Source of the DNA: Steroidobacteraceae bacterium
Lineage (GTDB): Bacteria > Pseudomonadota > Gammaproteobacteria > Steroidobacterales > Steroidobacteraceae
Reading direction: 5' to 3'
Assembly (NCBI GenBank): GCA_029266835.1
Contig: JAQSWD010000041.1
Span: forward strand, 1-42,923
Length of the DNA stretch: 42,923 nucleotides
Part shown: positions 1 through 8,629 of the stretch, one piece after another
How positions within the stretch are numbered: the stretch's first letter is position 1
Layout of the letters: each line of letters starts with the position of its first letter
Notes under the pieces: generated by a model
What the model was told of the DNA's origin: nothing
Databases searched by the model: none
What the model saw: the letters and a program-made list of their open reading frames with translations, nothing else
Made by a program: the position numbers and the translations under genes

Positions 1-1479
1 ATGAAGCGCGCCACGCAGTTCATGGTGGAGAAGGTGTCGTACCGCGGCGGCTATCTCTGGAATTACCTGCCCGACATGTCGCGGCGCTGGGGCGAGTTGG
101 AAGCGCGCGAGACCATGATCTGGCTGCAGCCGCCCGGCACATCGAGCATGGGCCATGTGTTCCTCGACGCGTACCACGCCACCGGCGACGAGTACTACTA
201 CAAGGCCGCCGAACAGGTGGCGAGCGCGCTGATCTGGGGCCAGCATCCGAGCGGTGGCTGGAACTACGTGGTCGACTTCGCCGGCGACCGTTCGCTGCGT
301 GACTGGTATGCGACCGTCGGCAAGAACGCGTGGCGCCTCGAGGAATTCCAGCACTACTACGGCAACGCCACCTTCGACGATCAGTCGTCGACGGACGCCG
401 CCATCTTCCTGCTGCGCCTGTACCTGGAAAAACTCGATTCACGTTACAAGGCGCCGGTCGACAAGGCCATCGGGTTCGTGCTGAACAGCCAGTACCCCAT
501 CGGCGGGTGGCCGCAGCGTTATCCGCTGAGCCAGGAGTTTTCGAAGAAGGGCCTCGCTGATTACTCGTCCTATCTCACGTTCAACGACGACGTGGTCTGG
601 GAGAACATCTCGTTCCTCATCCTCTGCTACCAGGTGCTGGGCGAGCAGCGGCTGCTGGACCCCATCAATCGCGCCATGAACTTCGTCATCGTGTCGCAGC
701 AGGGCCAGCCCAGCCCGGGCTGGGCGCTGCAGTACACCCTGGATCTCAAGCCCGCGGCCGCTCGCACCTACGAGCCGCTGGCGCTGGCCACCCATACCTC
801 CGCGAGCAACATCGATCACCTGCTCACGTTCTACGAGTACACCGGCGACACGCGCTACCTCGCGCGCGTCGGCGAAGCGCTGGACTGGCTGGACAAGGTG
901 AAGCTGGCGAAGCCGGATGCCGGCGGACGCACGCATCCCACCTACATCGAGCCGGGCACCAACCGCGCGATCACCGTCCATCGCCGCGGCTCGAACGTGG
1001 TGAACGGCGAGTACTACCACGACTACGACCCGGCGCGGCCCATCGGGCATTACGGGCAGACGCGACGCATCGACACCGCGGGAATGCGCAAGCGCTACGA
1101 GGCGCTGCTCAAGGCGGACGCGAAGGCGCTGGTGAGGAAGTCGCCGCTCACGCCGGGCGCCGGCGCCATCGAACTACCGCGCTTCTTCGCGGAGCGTTAT
1201 GCCTCGCCCGTGGGCAAGGACCTCGGCGCACAAGTTGCCACCTCGCTGAAGTCACTGAACGAAACCGGTTACTGGCCGGCAATGCTGCCGCAGAACAGTC
1301 ATCCCTACAAAGGCGACGGCGGGAAAGAAGTGGCGCCGGGCGATTTCGGCACCACGCATGTGGGCGATGAAACCGATACTTCGCCTTTCAATGATGGCAA
1401 GACGCCGTCCATTTCCACCGCCGAATACCTTAAGAACATGAATGCGCTGATCCAGTCGCTGGCGAAGGAAAAGCGCTGA
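1..1479 (+). CDS. Pectate lyase, polysaccharide lyase family 10 (probably 5'-partial)
   Basis: PL10 pectate lyases cleave de-esterified polygalacturonate by beta-elimination, normally outside the cytoplasm. The 492-residue product has the family's aromatic and glycine-rich motifs: GGWNY near residue 85, GGWPQRYP at 168-175 and FNDDVVWENI from 194, in the alpha-toroid expected for the fold. About 150 residues after the lyase domain form a polar tail I do not recognise. The frame is open from the first base and there is no signal peptide, although the enzyme should be exported, so the true start and leader probably lie before the window. Downstream genes for rhamnose release and use (about 20 kb and 40 kb away) fit pectin degradation. 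Family assignment is firm; the exact substrate is inferred. Confidence 0.85.
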   Translation: MKRATQFMVEKVSYRGGYLWNYLPDMSRRWGELEARETMIWLQPPGTSSMGHVFLDAYHATGDEYYYKAAEQVASALIWGQHPSGGWNYVVDFAGDRSLRDWYATVGKNAWRLEEFQHYYGNATFDDQSSTDAAIFLLRLYLEKLDSRYKAPVDKAIGFVLNSQYPIGGWPQRYPLSQEFSKKGLADYSSYLTFNDDVVWENISFLILCYQVLGEQRLLDPINRAMNFVIVSQQGQPSPGWALQYTLDLKPAAARTYEPLALATHTSASNIDHLLTFYEYTGDTRYLARVGEALDWLDKVKLAKPDAGGRTHPTYIEPGTNRAITVHRRGSNVVNGEYYHDYDPARPIGHYGQTRRIDTAGMRKRYEALLKADAKALVRKSPLTPGAGAIELPRFFAERYASPVGKDLGAQVATSLKSLNETGYWPAMLPQNSHPYKGDGGKEVAPGDFGTTHVGDETDTSPFNDGKTPSISTAEYLKNMNALIQSLAKEKR

Positions 1480-1588
1480 CGTCGGCCTGAACGGCCGAAC
1501 CCCCGGCCGCGTTCCCGTTACGTACCAGACGTCACGGGAATGCGCCGAAAATCCCTTCGCGCGTCCGTGGCGAAAAGCGAGGGGACTC

Positions 1589-1864
1589 ATGAACATTCTC
1601 AAACGAACTCTGACGCTGGCGACGGCATCCATCTTCCTGGCCACGGGCTGCGCACAGCTGCAGAACGTGCCGCTGGCACGCACCGCGCAGGGCGCCGAGC
1701 GCGGGGAACGCGATCGCATTGCCTATGCCGACATGCAGTCGCTGGGCGTCCAGAAGCAAGGCCAGATGCACTTCAGCAAGACGGCATTGATCGTGGGTGC
1801 GGTGGTGCTGGGCGCGGTCGCCGTGGGCGCGGCCAGTGGCGGCGGCGGCAGCGGCGGGTACTGA
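1589..1864 (+). CDS. Small putative lipoprotein with glycine-rich C-terminus
   Basis: A 91-residue protein with a lipoprotein signal: positively charged start, hydrophobic core and a lipobox ending in LATGC near residue 21, so the mature protein should be lipid-anchored by that cysteine. A second hydrophobic stretch (about residues 66-81, rich in V, G and A) precedes a Gly/Ser-only tail ending in GGY. A GAGGGG ribosome-binding site lies at good spacing before the ATG. I do not recognise a family; the glycine-rich hydrophobic tail might insert in a membrane. Neighbours give no functional clue. Confidence 0.7.
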   Translation: MNILKRTLTLATASIFLATGCAQLQNVPLARTAQGAERGERDRIAYADMQSLGVQKQGQMHFSKTALIVGAVVLGAVAVGAASGGGGSGGY

Positions 1865-1940
1865 CGCACCGCAGGCAGGGCACGGCGCGTCGGCGCGTCA
1901 GCGGACAGGCCGTCCGATGCGCGGCCGACCGCGGGACTGA

Positions 1941-1969
1941 TTGAACCCCTGACAACCGCGTTCTATACG
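1941..1969 (+). promoter_or_regulatory. Putative sigma70-type promoter for the sugar dehydrogenase gene
   Basis: TTGAAC at 1941-1946 and TATACG at 1964-1969 are separated by 17 bp, each matching four of six consensus bases. Transcription would begin near 1976, ahead of the AGGGAG ribosome-binding site (1989-1993) and the ATG at 2000. Consensus fit only; no experimental support. Confidence 0.45.
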
Positions 1970-1991
1970 CGGGAGAGTCCAATTGTCAGGG
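1947..1991. promoter_or_regulatory. Nested inverted repeat over promoter and ribosome-binding site
   Basis: The outer arms CCCTGACAA (1947-1955) and TTGTCAGGG (1983-1991) are perfectly complementary over 9 bp. Directly inside the left arm is a second perfect hairpin, CCGCGT (1956-1961) and ACGCGG (1967-1972), with a TCTAT loop. The right outer arm contains the start of the ribosome-binding site. If transcription starts upstream, the RNA would hide that site. If the promoter at 1941-1969 is used, the left arm is not transcribed and the repeat is more likely a protein-binding operator. Confidence 0.5.
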
Positions 1992-1999
1992 AGTACGGT

Positions 2000-3907
2000 A
2001 TGTCCACGCGTTTCCGCTTCGTCGCTCTGGCGGCCGTGCCCTTGTTGTTGCTGGCCATGGTCACGCGAGGCGCCACGCTGCCCGCGGGCTTCACCGAAAC
2101 TCGCGTGGCCGACGGGCTGACGAATGCCACTGCCATGGCCATCGCGCCGGATGGGCGCGTGTTCGTGGCGCAGCAGGGCGGCGCGCTGCGTGTGGTTCGC
2201 GACGGCGCGCTGCTGGCGCAACCGTTCCTCACGGTCAGCGTCAACGCCTCGGGCGAGCGCGGTTTGCTCGGCGTGGCCTTTGACCCTGACTTCGCCACCA
2301 ACCGTTTCGTGTACGTCTACTACACGACGTCGTCGTCACCCATCCACAACCGTGTCAGCCGCTTCACGGCCAGCGCTTCCAACCCGGACCTGGCGGCCGC
2401 GGGCAGCGAAGTGCAGCTGCTGAATCTGCCGGCGCTGTCAGCCACCAATCACAACGGTGGCGCCATTCATTTCGGCACTGACGGCAAGCTCTATGTCGCC
2501 GTGGGTGACAATGCCAACCGCGATAACGCGCCGTCGTTGAACTCGCCGCTGGGCAAGATGCTGCGCATCAACGCCGATGGCTCCATCCCGTCGGACAACC
2601 CGTTCCTGTCTCAAACTACCGGCATCAATCGCGCCATCTGGGCGCGCGGGCTGCGCAATCCCTTCACCTTCGGCGTCGACCGGACCAACGGGCGTCTTCA
2701 CATCAATGACGTGGGCGAGGGCACCTGGGAGGAGGTCAATCGCGGCGTGTCAGGCGCGAACTACGGCTGGCCGCAGACCGAGGGGCCGAATCCGCCGGGC
2801 GTCCCAGGTGTCACCTATCCACTCCATTCATTTCAGCATCCCGGTGGCTGCTCGATCACGGGCGCGGCTTTTTACCGGCCGGTCACGGCGAATTTCCCGG
2901 CCGCGTACACCGGGCGGTATTTCTTCGGTGACTACTGCGGCGGATTCATCCGCACGCTGAGTCCGCCCGACTACACGGCGTCCACGGGCTTCGCCACCGG
3001 CATCAGTTCACTGGTGGACATCCAGGTGCATGCCGACGGCTCGTTGTACTACCTCGCTCGGGGTGGCGGCGGCGAACTGTTCCGCGTGACCTATACGACG
3101 ATGACGGCGCCATCGATATCCTCGCAGCCCGCCAGTGTCACGGTGGCCGCGGGTGAAACGGCGCGCTTCTCCGTGAGCGCGTCCGGGTCGGCGCCGCTGG
3201 CATACCAATGGCAGCGTGATGGCGCGAACATCCCCGGCGCCAACGCGGCGAGCTACTCGTTCACCGCTGCCGCCGCCGACAACGGCGCGCAGTTCCGCGT
3301 GTTGGTGACCAACTCGGCCGGGTCGGTGCTGAGTAGTTCGGCGACGCTGACCGTGTCCAGCGCTGTCGTGTTCAGCGACGACTTCGAACAGGCGCGTGGC
3401 TGGACGCTCACGCAAGGACGCAACTACGCCACCACGGGCCTGTGGCAGCGTGGTGATCCGCAACCCACCACCTACGCGGGGCTCACCATCCAGCCGGGCG
3501 CCTGCGGCGGGGGCTCGACGAACTGCATGATCACCGGCCTCAGTGCGGGCTCCGTCGTGAACTACAACGACCTCGACAATGGACTCACGTCCATCGAGTC
3601 GCCACCCATCACGCTGCCCGCCACCGGCACGCTGACATTGAGCATCGATTTCTATCTCGCGCATCTCAACAACGCGACGCGCGCGGACTTCATCAGCATC
3701 CGGATCGTTGGTGGCAACGGTGTGGCGCAGACCGTGCTTGCGCGCGGCGCGACGGCCACCAATGTGGCTGGCAGATGGACGACGAGGACGGCGAACCTCG
3801 GTGCCTGGGCCGGCCAGACGGTGCGGGTGCGCGTGGAGGCCGTCGACAACGCTCCCAACGGCGTGGTCGAAGCGGGCTTCGACAACGTCGTGATCCGTCG
3901 GCAGTGA
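2000..3907 (+). CDS. PQQ-dependent sugar dehydrogenase with Ig-like and C-terminal jelly-roll domains
   Basis: The protein is of the soluble aldose sugar dehydrogenase (YliI/GSDH) type, which oxidises sugars in the periplasm or outside the cell using PQQ. A signal peptide covers about residues 1-24. A six-bladed propeller follows to about residue 365, with the family motifs HNGGAIHFG from residue 151 and GLRNPFTFG from 217. An Ig-like domain (about 370-452) and a jelly-roll domain of the kind found at the C-termini of secreted peptidases (about 455-635) come next. The ribosome-binding site AGGGAG sits 6 bases before the ATG. The stop codon overlaps the GTG start of the next gene, implying co-translation. 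No PQQ synthesis genes are visible, so cofactor supply must come from elsewhere. Substrate unknown. Confidence 0.85.
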   Translation: MSTRFRFVALAAVPLLLLAMVTRGATLPAGFTETRVADGLTNATAMAIAPDGRVFVAQQGGALRVVRDGALLAQPFLTVSVNASGERGLLGVAFDPDFATNRFVYVYYTTSSSPIHNRVSRFTASASNPDLAAAGSEVQLLNLPALSATNHNGGAIHFGTDGKLYVAVGDNANRDNAPSLNSPLGKMLRINADGSIPSDNPFLSQTTGINRAIWARGLRNPFTFGVDRTNGRLHINDVGEGTWEEVNRGVSGANYGWPQTEGPNPPGVPGVTYPLHSFQHPGGCSITGAAFYRPVTANFPAAYTGRYFFGDYCGGFIRTLSPPDYTASTGFATGISSLVDIQVHADGSLYYLARGGGGELFRVTYTTMTAPSISSQPASVTVAAGETARFSVSASGSAPLAYQWQRDGANIPGANAASYSFTAAAADNGAQFRVLVTNSAGSVLSSSATLTVSSAVVFSDDFEQARGWTLTQGRNYATTGLWQRGDPQPTTYAGLTIQPGACGGGSTNCMITGLSAGSVVNYNDLDNGLTSIESPPITLPATGTLTLSIDFYLAHLNNATRADFISIRIVGGNGVAQTVLARGATATNVAGRWTTRTANLGAWAGQTVRVRVEAVDNAPNGVVEAGFDNVVIRRQ

Positions 3908-5988
3908 GGAGATCGCGGCGCAACGGGTTGGGGCGGTTTGCCAGCGTGCGCCGGTGTATCACGACGCCGGCCCTTGTATTTGCGGTGATGCTTTTCATGT
4001 CAGCGACGTGGGTCTTCTCGCCTGCGGTGTTCGCGGCGCAGCCCTCGCAGCTGTCGTTCCGCATCGACGAAGGCCATAACGTCAACAGCTTCGTTCGCGA
4101 GGGTGACGTCGCGGCGCATCTGCTGCTGCGGTCGGGGGAATTGCCGCGCATCCTGGTGGCCTTTCCGGCGGGCAACAGCGGCGTGGGATTGTGGTTCGAA
4201 CCGACGGAGTCGCCGATCACCTGGAATCTGACCGCGCCACCACGGCCGTTCACCGCGCGGGACAAACAAGGCCGTGCGTTGAACGGCATCGAGTTCGCCG
4301 TGGAAGTGAACGCGCCGCGGCTGAAATTCCGTGGCGCCGTGTTGTCGTCGGTGCGCGTGTTGCGCGACTTCGAATTGTCGGGAACGGCGCCGCCGGAAGT
4401 GCTCGAAGAGCCACGCGCCACCGGGCGTTTCATCGCGTGGGCACGCGATCGCCTGGATGGCGCCGCGGGCTACCAGCTTTCGATCGAGGCCCAAGGTGGG
4501 ACCAGGATCTCGGCGGAGGGCATCACGAGCGTTGCGAACGCGCCGCTTCGCCTGAAGGTCTGGGCGCTGACCGGCGAGCCGCCGCTGACGCCGCTCGACC
4601 GGATGCTGACGCCCGCGGCGATCGACGACGCGCGGGCGCGCAATGCGCTGGCGTTTCTGAGCTACCAGGAAAAATTCCTCGCGGGCTCGTGGCGATTCGA
4701 TACGTACTTCGGGCGCGACACGCTGATCTCGGCGCTGCTGCTGGCGCCGGTGCTGGAAGCGCCGGCCATCGAGAGCGCCATCTCTTCGGTGCTCGAGCGA
4801 CTGGCGCCCGATGGCGAGGTGGCGCACGAGGAGGACATCGGCGAGTTCGCGGTGCTGCGCAACCAACGCGAAGGACGCGGCCGGGTCGACACGCCGGTCT
4901 ACGACTACGGCATGGTGGACGACGACTTCCTGCTGGCGCCGTTGGCCGCGCGTTGGCTGCTCGACGATTCGCGCGGCAGCGAGAGAGCAAGCAGGTTCCT
5001 CGCGGGCCAGGGCGATGGCGTGCCCCGCGGCGAAATGCTCGCACGCAATCTCGTCTGGCTGGTGGAGCGGGCCGCCGCCTTCGCGGAGGATCCGCGCGCG
5101 GAAAATCTCGTCGCCATCAAGTCCGGGCGCATGACCGGAAACTGGCGGGACAGTGAGCAGGGCCTGGGACGAGGGCGGTACGCCTTCGACATCAACGCCG
5201 CGCTGGTTCCGGCCGCACTCGACGCGGCGGCCCGCATCCACGAGCGCGGTCTGCTGAATGAATGGCTGGATGCGCGGCAGAGGCAGACGCTCGCGCAGGC
5301 GGCCCCGCGCGCGAAAATCTGGGCCGAGAAGGCTCCGGGACTCTTCGCGGTGAACATAGACGGAGGTCGAGCGCGCGCCAGCATTCAGTCGTATGCGCGC
5401 GAGGCCGGTGTCGATGGCAAAGCCGCGCTGCGCTCGCTGGGGCGCGCGTCACTCGCCTTCCACGCGCTGTCGCTGGATGCGCAGGGCAGGCCCGTTCCCA
5501 TCCTGAATTCGGATGAAGGCTTCAGGTTGCTGCTCACGGAGCCTCCCGTCGACGAACTCGCGCGGACCTTGACCGCCATCCTTCGGCCTTTCCCCGCCGG
5601 GTTGCTCACGGACGTGGGACTGCTGGTCGCCAACCCCGCGCATGCCGACCCTGAGCTGCGGCGTGAATTCAGCCGCTTCGCCTATCACGGCACGGTGGTC
5701 TGGTCGTGGCAACAGGCGCTGCTGGCCGCGGGCATCGACCGGCAGCTTCGCCGCCAGGACCTTACGCGCGACGTCAGAGTCCAACTGGAACACGCGAGCC
5801 GCGAACTGTGGCGCGTCATCGGGAACACGCGCGCGTGGCGCACTTCCGAATTGTGGTCATGGTCCTGGTCGAAGGGCCGGTTCCACGCCGAGGCCTTCGG
5901 TCGCCCCGGCGCGGATGCCGACGAGTCCAATGCCGCGCAGCTCTGGAGTACCGTGTTCCTCGGCCTCGCGCCTCCCGGCGCAAAATAG
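3904..5988 (+). CDS. Exported six-hairpin glycosidase-like protein
   Basis: I chose the GTG at 3904, which overlaps the previous stop codon and gives a basic N-terminus followed by a hydrophobic export segment ending in FAAQPS; the frame is open further upstream but only inside the previous gene. The 694-residue product has an N-terminal beta-rich region (about 50-225) and then an alpha-helical part with SWRFDTYFGRDTL, DYGMVDDDFLL and a late SELWSWSWSKGRFHAEAFG segment. These resemble (alpha/alpha)6 glycosidases such as GH63 or amylo-1,6-glucosidase relatives, and acidic residues near the GRDT motif fit catalysis. I cannot place it in a defined family. Next to the sugar dehydrogenase and trehalase it probably trims an alpha-glucoside. 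It ends exactly where the opposing receptor gene ends, with no spacer. Confidence 0.6.
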   Translation: MRRSRRNGLGRFASVRRCITTPALVFAVMLFMSATWVFSPAVFAAQPSQLSFRIDEGHNVNSFVREGDVAAHLLLRSGELPRILVAFPAGNSGVGLWFEPTESPITWNLTAPPRPFTARDKQGRALNGIEFAVEVNAPRLKFRGAVLSSVRVLRDFELSGTAPPEVLEEPRATGRFIAWARDRLDGAAGYQLSIEAQGGTRISAEGITSVANAPLRLKVWALTGEPPLTPLDRMLTPAAIDDARARNALAFLSYQEKFLAGSWRFDTYFGRDTLISALLLAPVLEAPAIESAISSVLERLAPDGEVAHEEDIGEFAVLRNQREGRGRVDTPVYDYGMVDDDFLLAPLAARWLLDDSRGSERASRFLAGQGDGVPRGEMLARNLVWLVERAAAFAEDPRAENLVAIKSGRMTGNWRDSEQGLGRGRYAFDINAALVPAALDAAARIHERGLLNEWLDARQRQTLAQAAPRAKIWAEKAPGLFAVNIDGGRARASIQSYAREAGVDGKAALRSLGRASLAFHALSLDAQGRPVPILNSDEGFRLLLTEPPVDELARTLTAILRPFPAGLLTDVGLLVANPAHADPELRREFSRFAYHGTVVWSWQQALLAAGIDRQLRRQDLTRDVRVQLEHASRELWRVIGNTRAWRTSELWSWSWSKGRFHAEAFGRPGADADESNAAQLWSTVFLGLAPPGAK

Positions 5989-8475
5989 TCAGAAGCGGTA
6001 CTTGGCCTGGAAGTTGATCTCGCTGCCCTCCAGCGGGCGCGCCAGCAGCACGCCACCGGCACCGGCCGCCGCGCCGAAGATGCGCGAGTTGCTCTCGGTG
6101 AGCCCGAGCTCGTCGGTGACATTGGTTCCGCGCAGCGCCAGCTGCCAGTTCTCGTTCACATCGGCGGTGATGCCGAAATCCCAGGTCTGGTACGAGCCCA
6201 GCTGCTGCAGTGCCGACTGGTCCTGCGTGTGGTCGCCCACATGCGTGTACGTGACGTAGGCCGATAGTTCGGTCGAGCCCCACCCGAATTCGTAGCTGGG
6301 CGTGAGCATGTAACGCAGCTTGGGCTGGCGTTGCAGCTGTTTGCCCTCGATGACGGCGCAACCGGGCCCGGTGACCACGTTGGAGTAGGGCACGCAGGCG
6401 TCATAGTCGGTGTACTCGCCGTCCAGCCAGTTGGCCACCACCTGGAAACGGAAATGTTCACCCGGCGTGATGGCGCCGATGAAGTTCACGCCCTTGGACT
6501 CCGAGCCGTACTGCAGTTGCAGGTCGGGGATCTGCACGCCCTGGTCGTCGGTGGGCGTGTACAGCAGGCCGGTGAAATCGCGGAAATACGCGCTGATGTC
6601 CGCGTAGACCAGGTCGTTCTGGAACTTGTAACCCACCTCGAAGTTGCGGATCACCTGCACGGGTGGGGTGTCGCCCGTGACGTTTCCGCGGATGCCATTG
6701 TCGAAGTCCGCGAAATGCCCGCCGCGGTTGACGCGCGCATAGGCCGAACTCGAGTCCGTGAAGCTGTAGTTCGCGCCCACGGTCCACGAGGTGAAGTCCT
6801 CGTCGTAGTCGGTCACCGCGAAGGTGCCGTTGCACACGCCGACGACATTGTTGTAGAGCGTCAGCGGGTCGCCATCGAGATCCGTGTCGGTCCGGTTGCA
6901 GACGTTGTTGGTCGCGTCCTGGTTCTCGAAGCGCACGGAGGCGTCCAGCAGCCATTGGCCGACGCGCCAGGAGTCCGATAGATAGAAGGCGCGGTTGAAC
7001 GCATGCCCATGCTGCGCGATGTTGAAGCCGCCGTTGTCGAGGAAGCCCTGCGGATCGGTGAGCTGGAACGTCTGCCCGCCGTCGACATAACTCACCGTCA
7101 TCGGGCGCGCGTTCGGCTCGTTGGTCATGAGCATCTGGTTGCCCAGGGCCCATTCGTCATCCATCTCGTAATAGGCCATGTACAGGCCGATGGTTAAGGT
7201 ATTGCCGTCGAACAGTTCCTTGCTCAGGCGGAAGTCGTTGTTGAGATTGGTCAGTTCCTTGTGGATGAACCACCAGCCCTGGTGGATCACGCTCTGATTC
7301 GCGTCCACCGCGCCGCCGCCGACAAAGTTGACTGTCGCGGAGCCTGGCGGTAGTTCGAAGCCGCCGAGGCCGGACTCGATGACATACAGCTCGTCATTGA
7401 GCGTCGCGGGGTTGGTGCCGGAGAACAGCGCATTGGTGTCCACGTCGCCGGCGTTGTAGAGCAGCTTGTTGACGATGGACCAGCCATTGCCGAAGTCATG
7501 GTCGTAGTCCGCGCCCAGGAAGACCATCTGCGCGCCGCGGCCATTGGCGAGGTCCGCGTTGGTGCCGCCGCCAGGGTATCCATCGAGGCGCACGCGACGG
7601 ATGGCGTTGCTGTTGTAGGTAGAGGTGAGCGGATCGAACCCGGGGAATGCGCTGAAGTTGTCAGTACCGCGCTGGATCAGCGGAATGGGCGTGATGAACT
7701 GGTTCTTGTCGTCGAGATATCGCGCGTACAGCGTGAGCTGGCCGTTCTCGCCTTCGCGTTTCAGCGTGGCGGTGAACTGGCCGCCCTCGTCGGCCGGGAA
7801 CTCCGGGTCGCGCACGCCATCGGAGGTGCGCCAGAATCCACCGACGCTGCCAAACCAGTTCTCTCCCACGGGGAAACCATAGAACCCGTCCACCCGCATG
7901 AGGTTCTCGTCGCCATAGGTCAGCGCGAGACTGCCTTCGGGCGTCTCACTACCCGTCTTGAGCAGGAAGTTCGCGGTGGCGCCCATCTGGCCGCCCGCGA
8001 AAACCACCGACGGGCCGCCTTGCACGATTTCCGCGTTGCGCACCGTGTCATCGAGCCGGAAGATGCTGGTGGTCTCGAAGAACGACAGCGTGGGCATGCC
8101 GTACAGCGGCGAGCCCATGAGCTGCGTGGTGAAGTAGGGTGCGTCGCCACCACCGGGAAAACCCGCGATCTCGATGTTCGCGCCGGTCTGGCCGCCAGTG
8201 GATTCGGGCCACATGCCCGGCGAAATCTTCAGCAGGTCGGCCGTGCTCTTGGGGTTGGCGCGCCGTATTTCCTCGTCGGTGGCCGTGACGATGTTGTAGC
8301 TGGCCTCCAGCTTCTTGACGCCGCCCGCAGATGCCACGCCCGTCACCACGATGGTCTCGAGGCCGCTGTTGTCGGTGTCTTCGGCCGGCGTCGCAGCATC
8401 CTGCGCGAGGGCGCAAACGGGTGATGCGAGCGCGACGCAAATGGCGAATCCCTGCGCTGAGTGAGTGCGGAACAT
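5989..8475 (-). CDS. TonB-dependent receptor, probably for a sugar or oligosaccharide
   Basis: An outer-membrane gated channel energised by TonB. A signal peptide (MFRTHSAQ to CALAQ) is followed by a TonB-box-like ETIVVTG, a plug domain (about residues 40-180) and a 22-strand-type barrel ending in the aromatic sequence NFQAKYRF. The ATG at 8475 was chosen because a strong GGAGGGGG ribosome-binding site lies just before it; the frame extends 15 codons upstream without such support. It is divergent from the trehalase gene across 154 bp and convergent with the glycosidase-like gene. The substrate is inferred: trehalose or another alpha-glucoside fits the neighbours, but the barrel sequence itself does not show this. 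Confidence 0.85.
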   Translation of the reverse strand: MFRTHSAQGFAICVALASPVCALAQDAATPAEDTDNSGLETIVVTGVASAGGVKKLEASYNIVTATDEEIRRANPKSTADLLKISPGMWPESTGGQTGANIEIAGFPGGGDAPYFTTQLMGSPLYGMPTLSFFETTSIFRLDDTVRNAEIVQGGPSVVFAGGQMGATANFLLKTGSETPEGSLALTYGDENLMRVDGFYGFPVGENWFGSVGGFWRTSDGVRDPEFPADEGGQFTATLKREGENGQLTLYARYLDDKNQFITPIPLIQRGTDNFSAFPGFDPLTSTYNSNAIRRVRLDGYPGGGTNADLANGRGAQMVFLGADYDHDFGNGWSIVNKLLYNAGDVDTNALFSGTNPATLNDELYVIESGLGGFELPPGSATVNFVGGGAVDANQSVIHQGWWFIHKELTNLNNDFRLSKELFDGNTLTIGLYMAYYEMDDEWALGNQMLMTNEPNARPMTVSYVDGGQTFQLTDPQGFLDNGGFNIAQHGHAFNRAFYLSDSWRVGQWLLDASVRFENQDATNNVCNRTDTDLDGDPLTLYNNVVGVCNGTFAVTDYDEDFTSWTVGANYSFTDSSSAYARVNRGGHFADFDNGIRGNVTGDTPPVQVIRNFEVGYKFQNDLVYADISAYFRDFTGLLYTPTDDQGVQIPDLQLQYGSESKGVNFIGAITPGEHFRFQVVANWLDGEYTDYDACVPYSNVVTGPGCAVIEGKQLQRQPKLRYMLTPSYEFGWGSTELSAYVTYTHVGDHTQDQSALQQLGSYQTWDFGITADVNENWQLALRGTNVTDELGLTESNSRIFGAAAGAGGVLLARPLEGSEINFQAKYRF

Positions 8476-8629
8476 GTTGCCCCCTCCATACAAGTGGTTT
8501 GGCTTGGGGCGAGTCTCCACCTCGAATGGGCAAAAGGCTGTGTCAACTGCGCGCGTCGTCGCGTCAGTGATTGTCTACACCCGGCGGAGGTACGTGCCCA
8601 AACGACCCGCGCAGTGCTAATACACCTAC

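Noticed and set aside
1480..1500. Terminator after the pectate lyase (CGGCC-TGAAC-GGCCG)
   Set aside because: Only a 5-bp stem and no T-run follows.
4000..5241. Minus-strand 413-codon frame opposite the glycosidase-like gene
   Set aside because: Composition is Arg/Gln/Val-rich antisense shadow; the plus strand carries the signal peptide and domain motifs.
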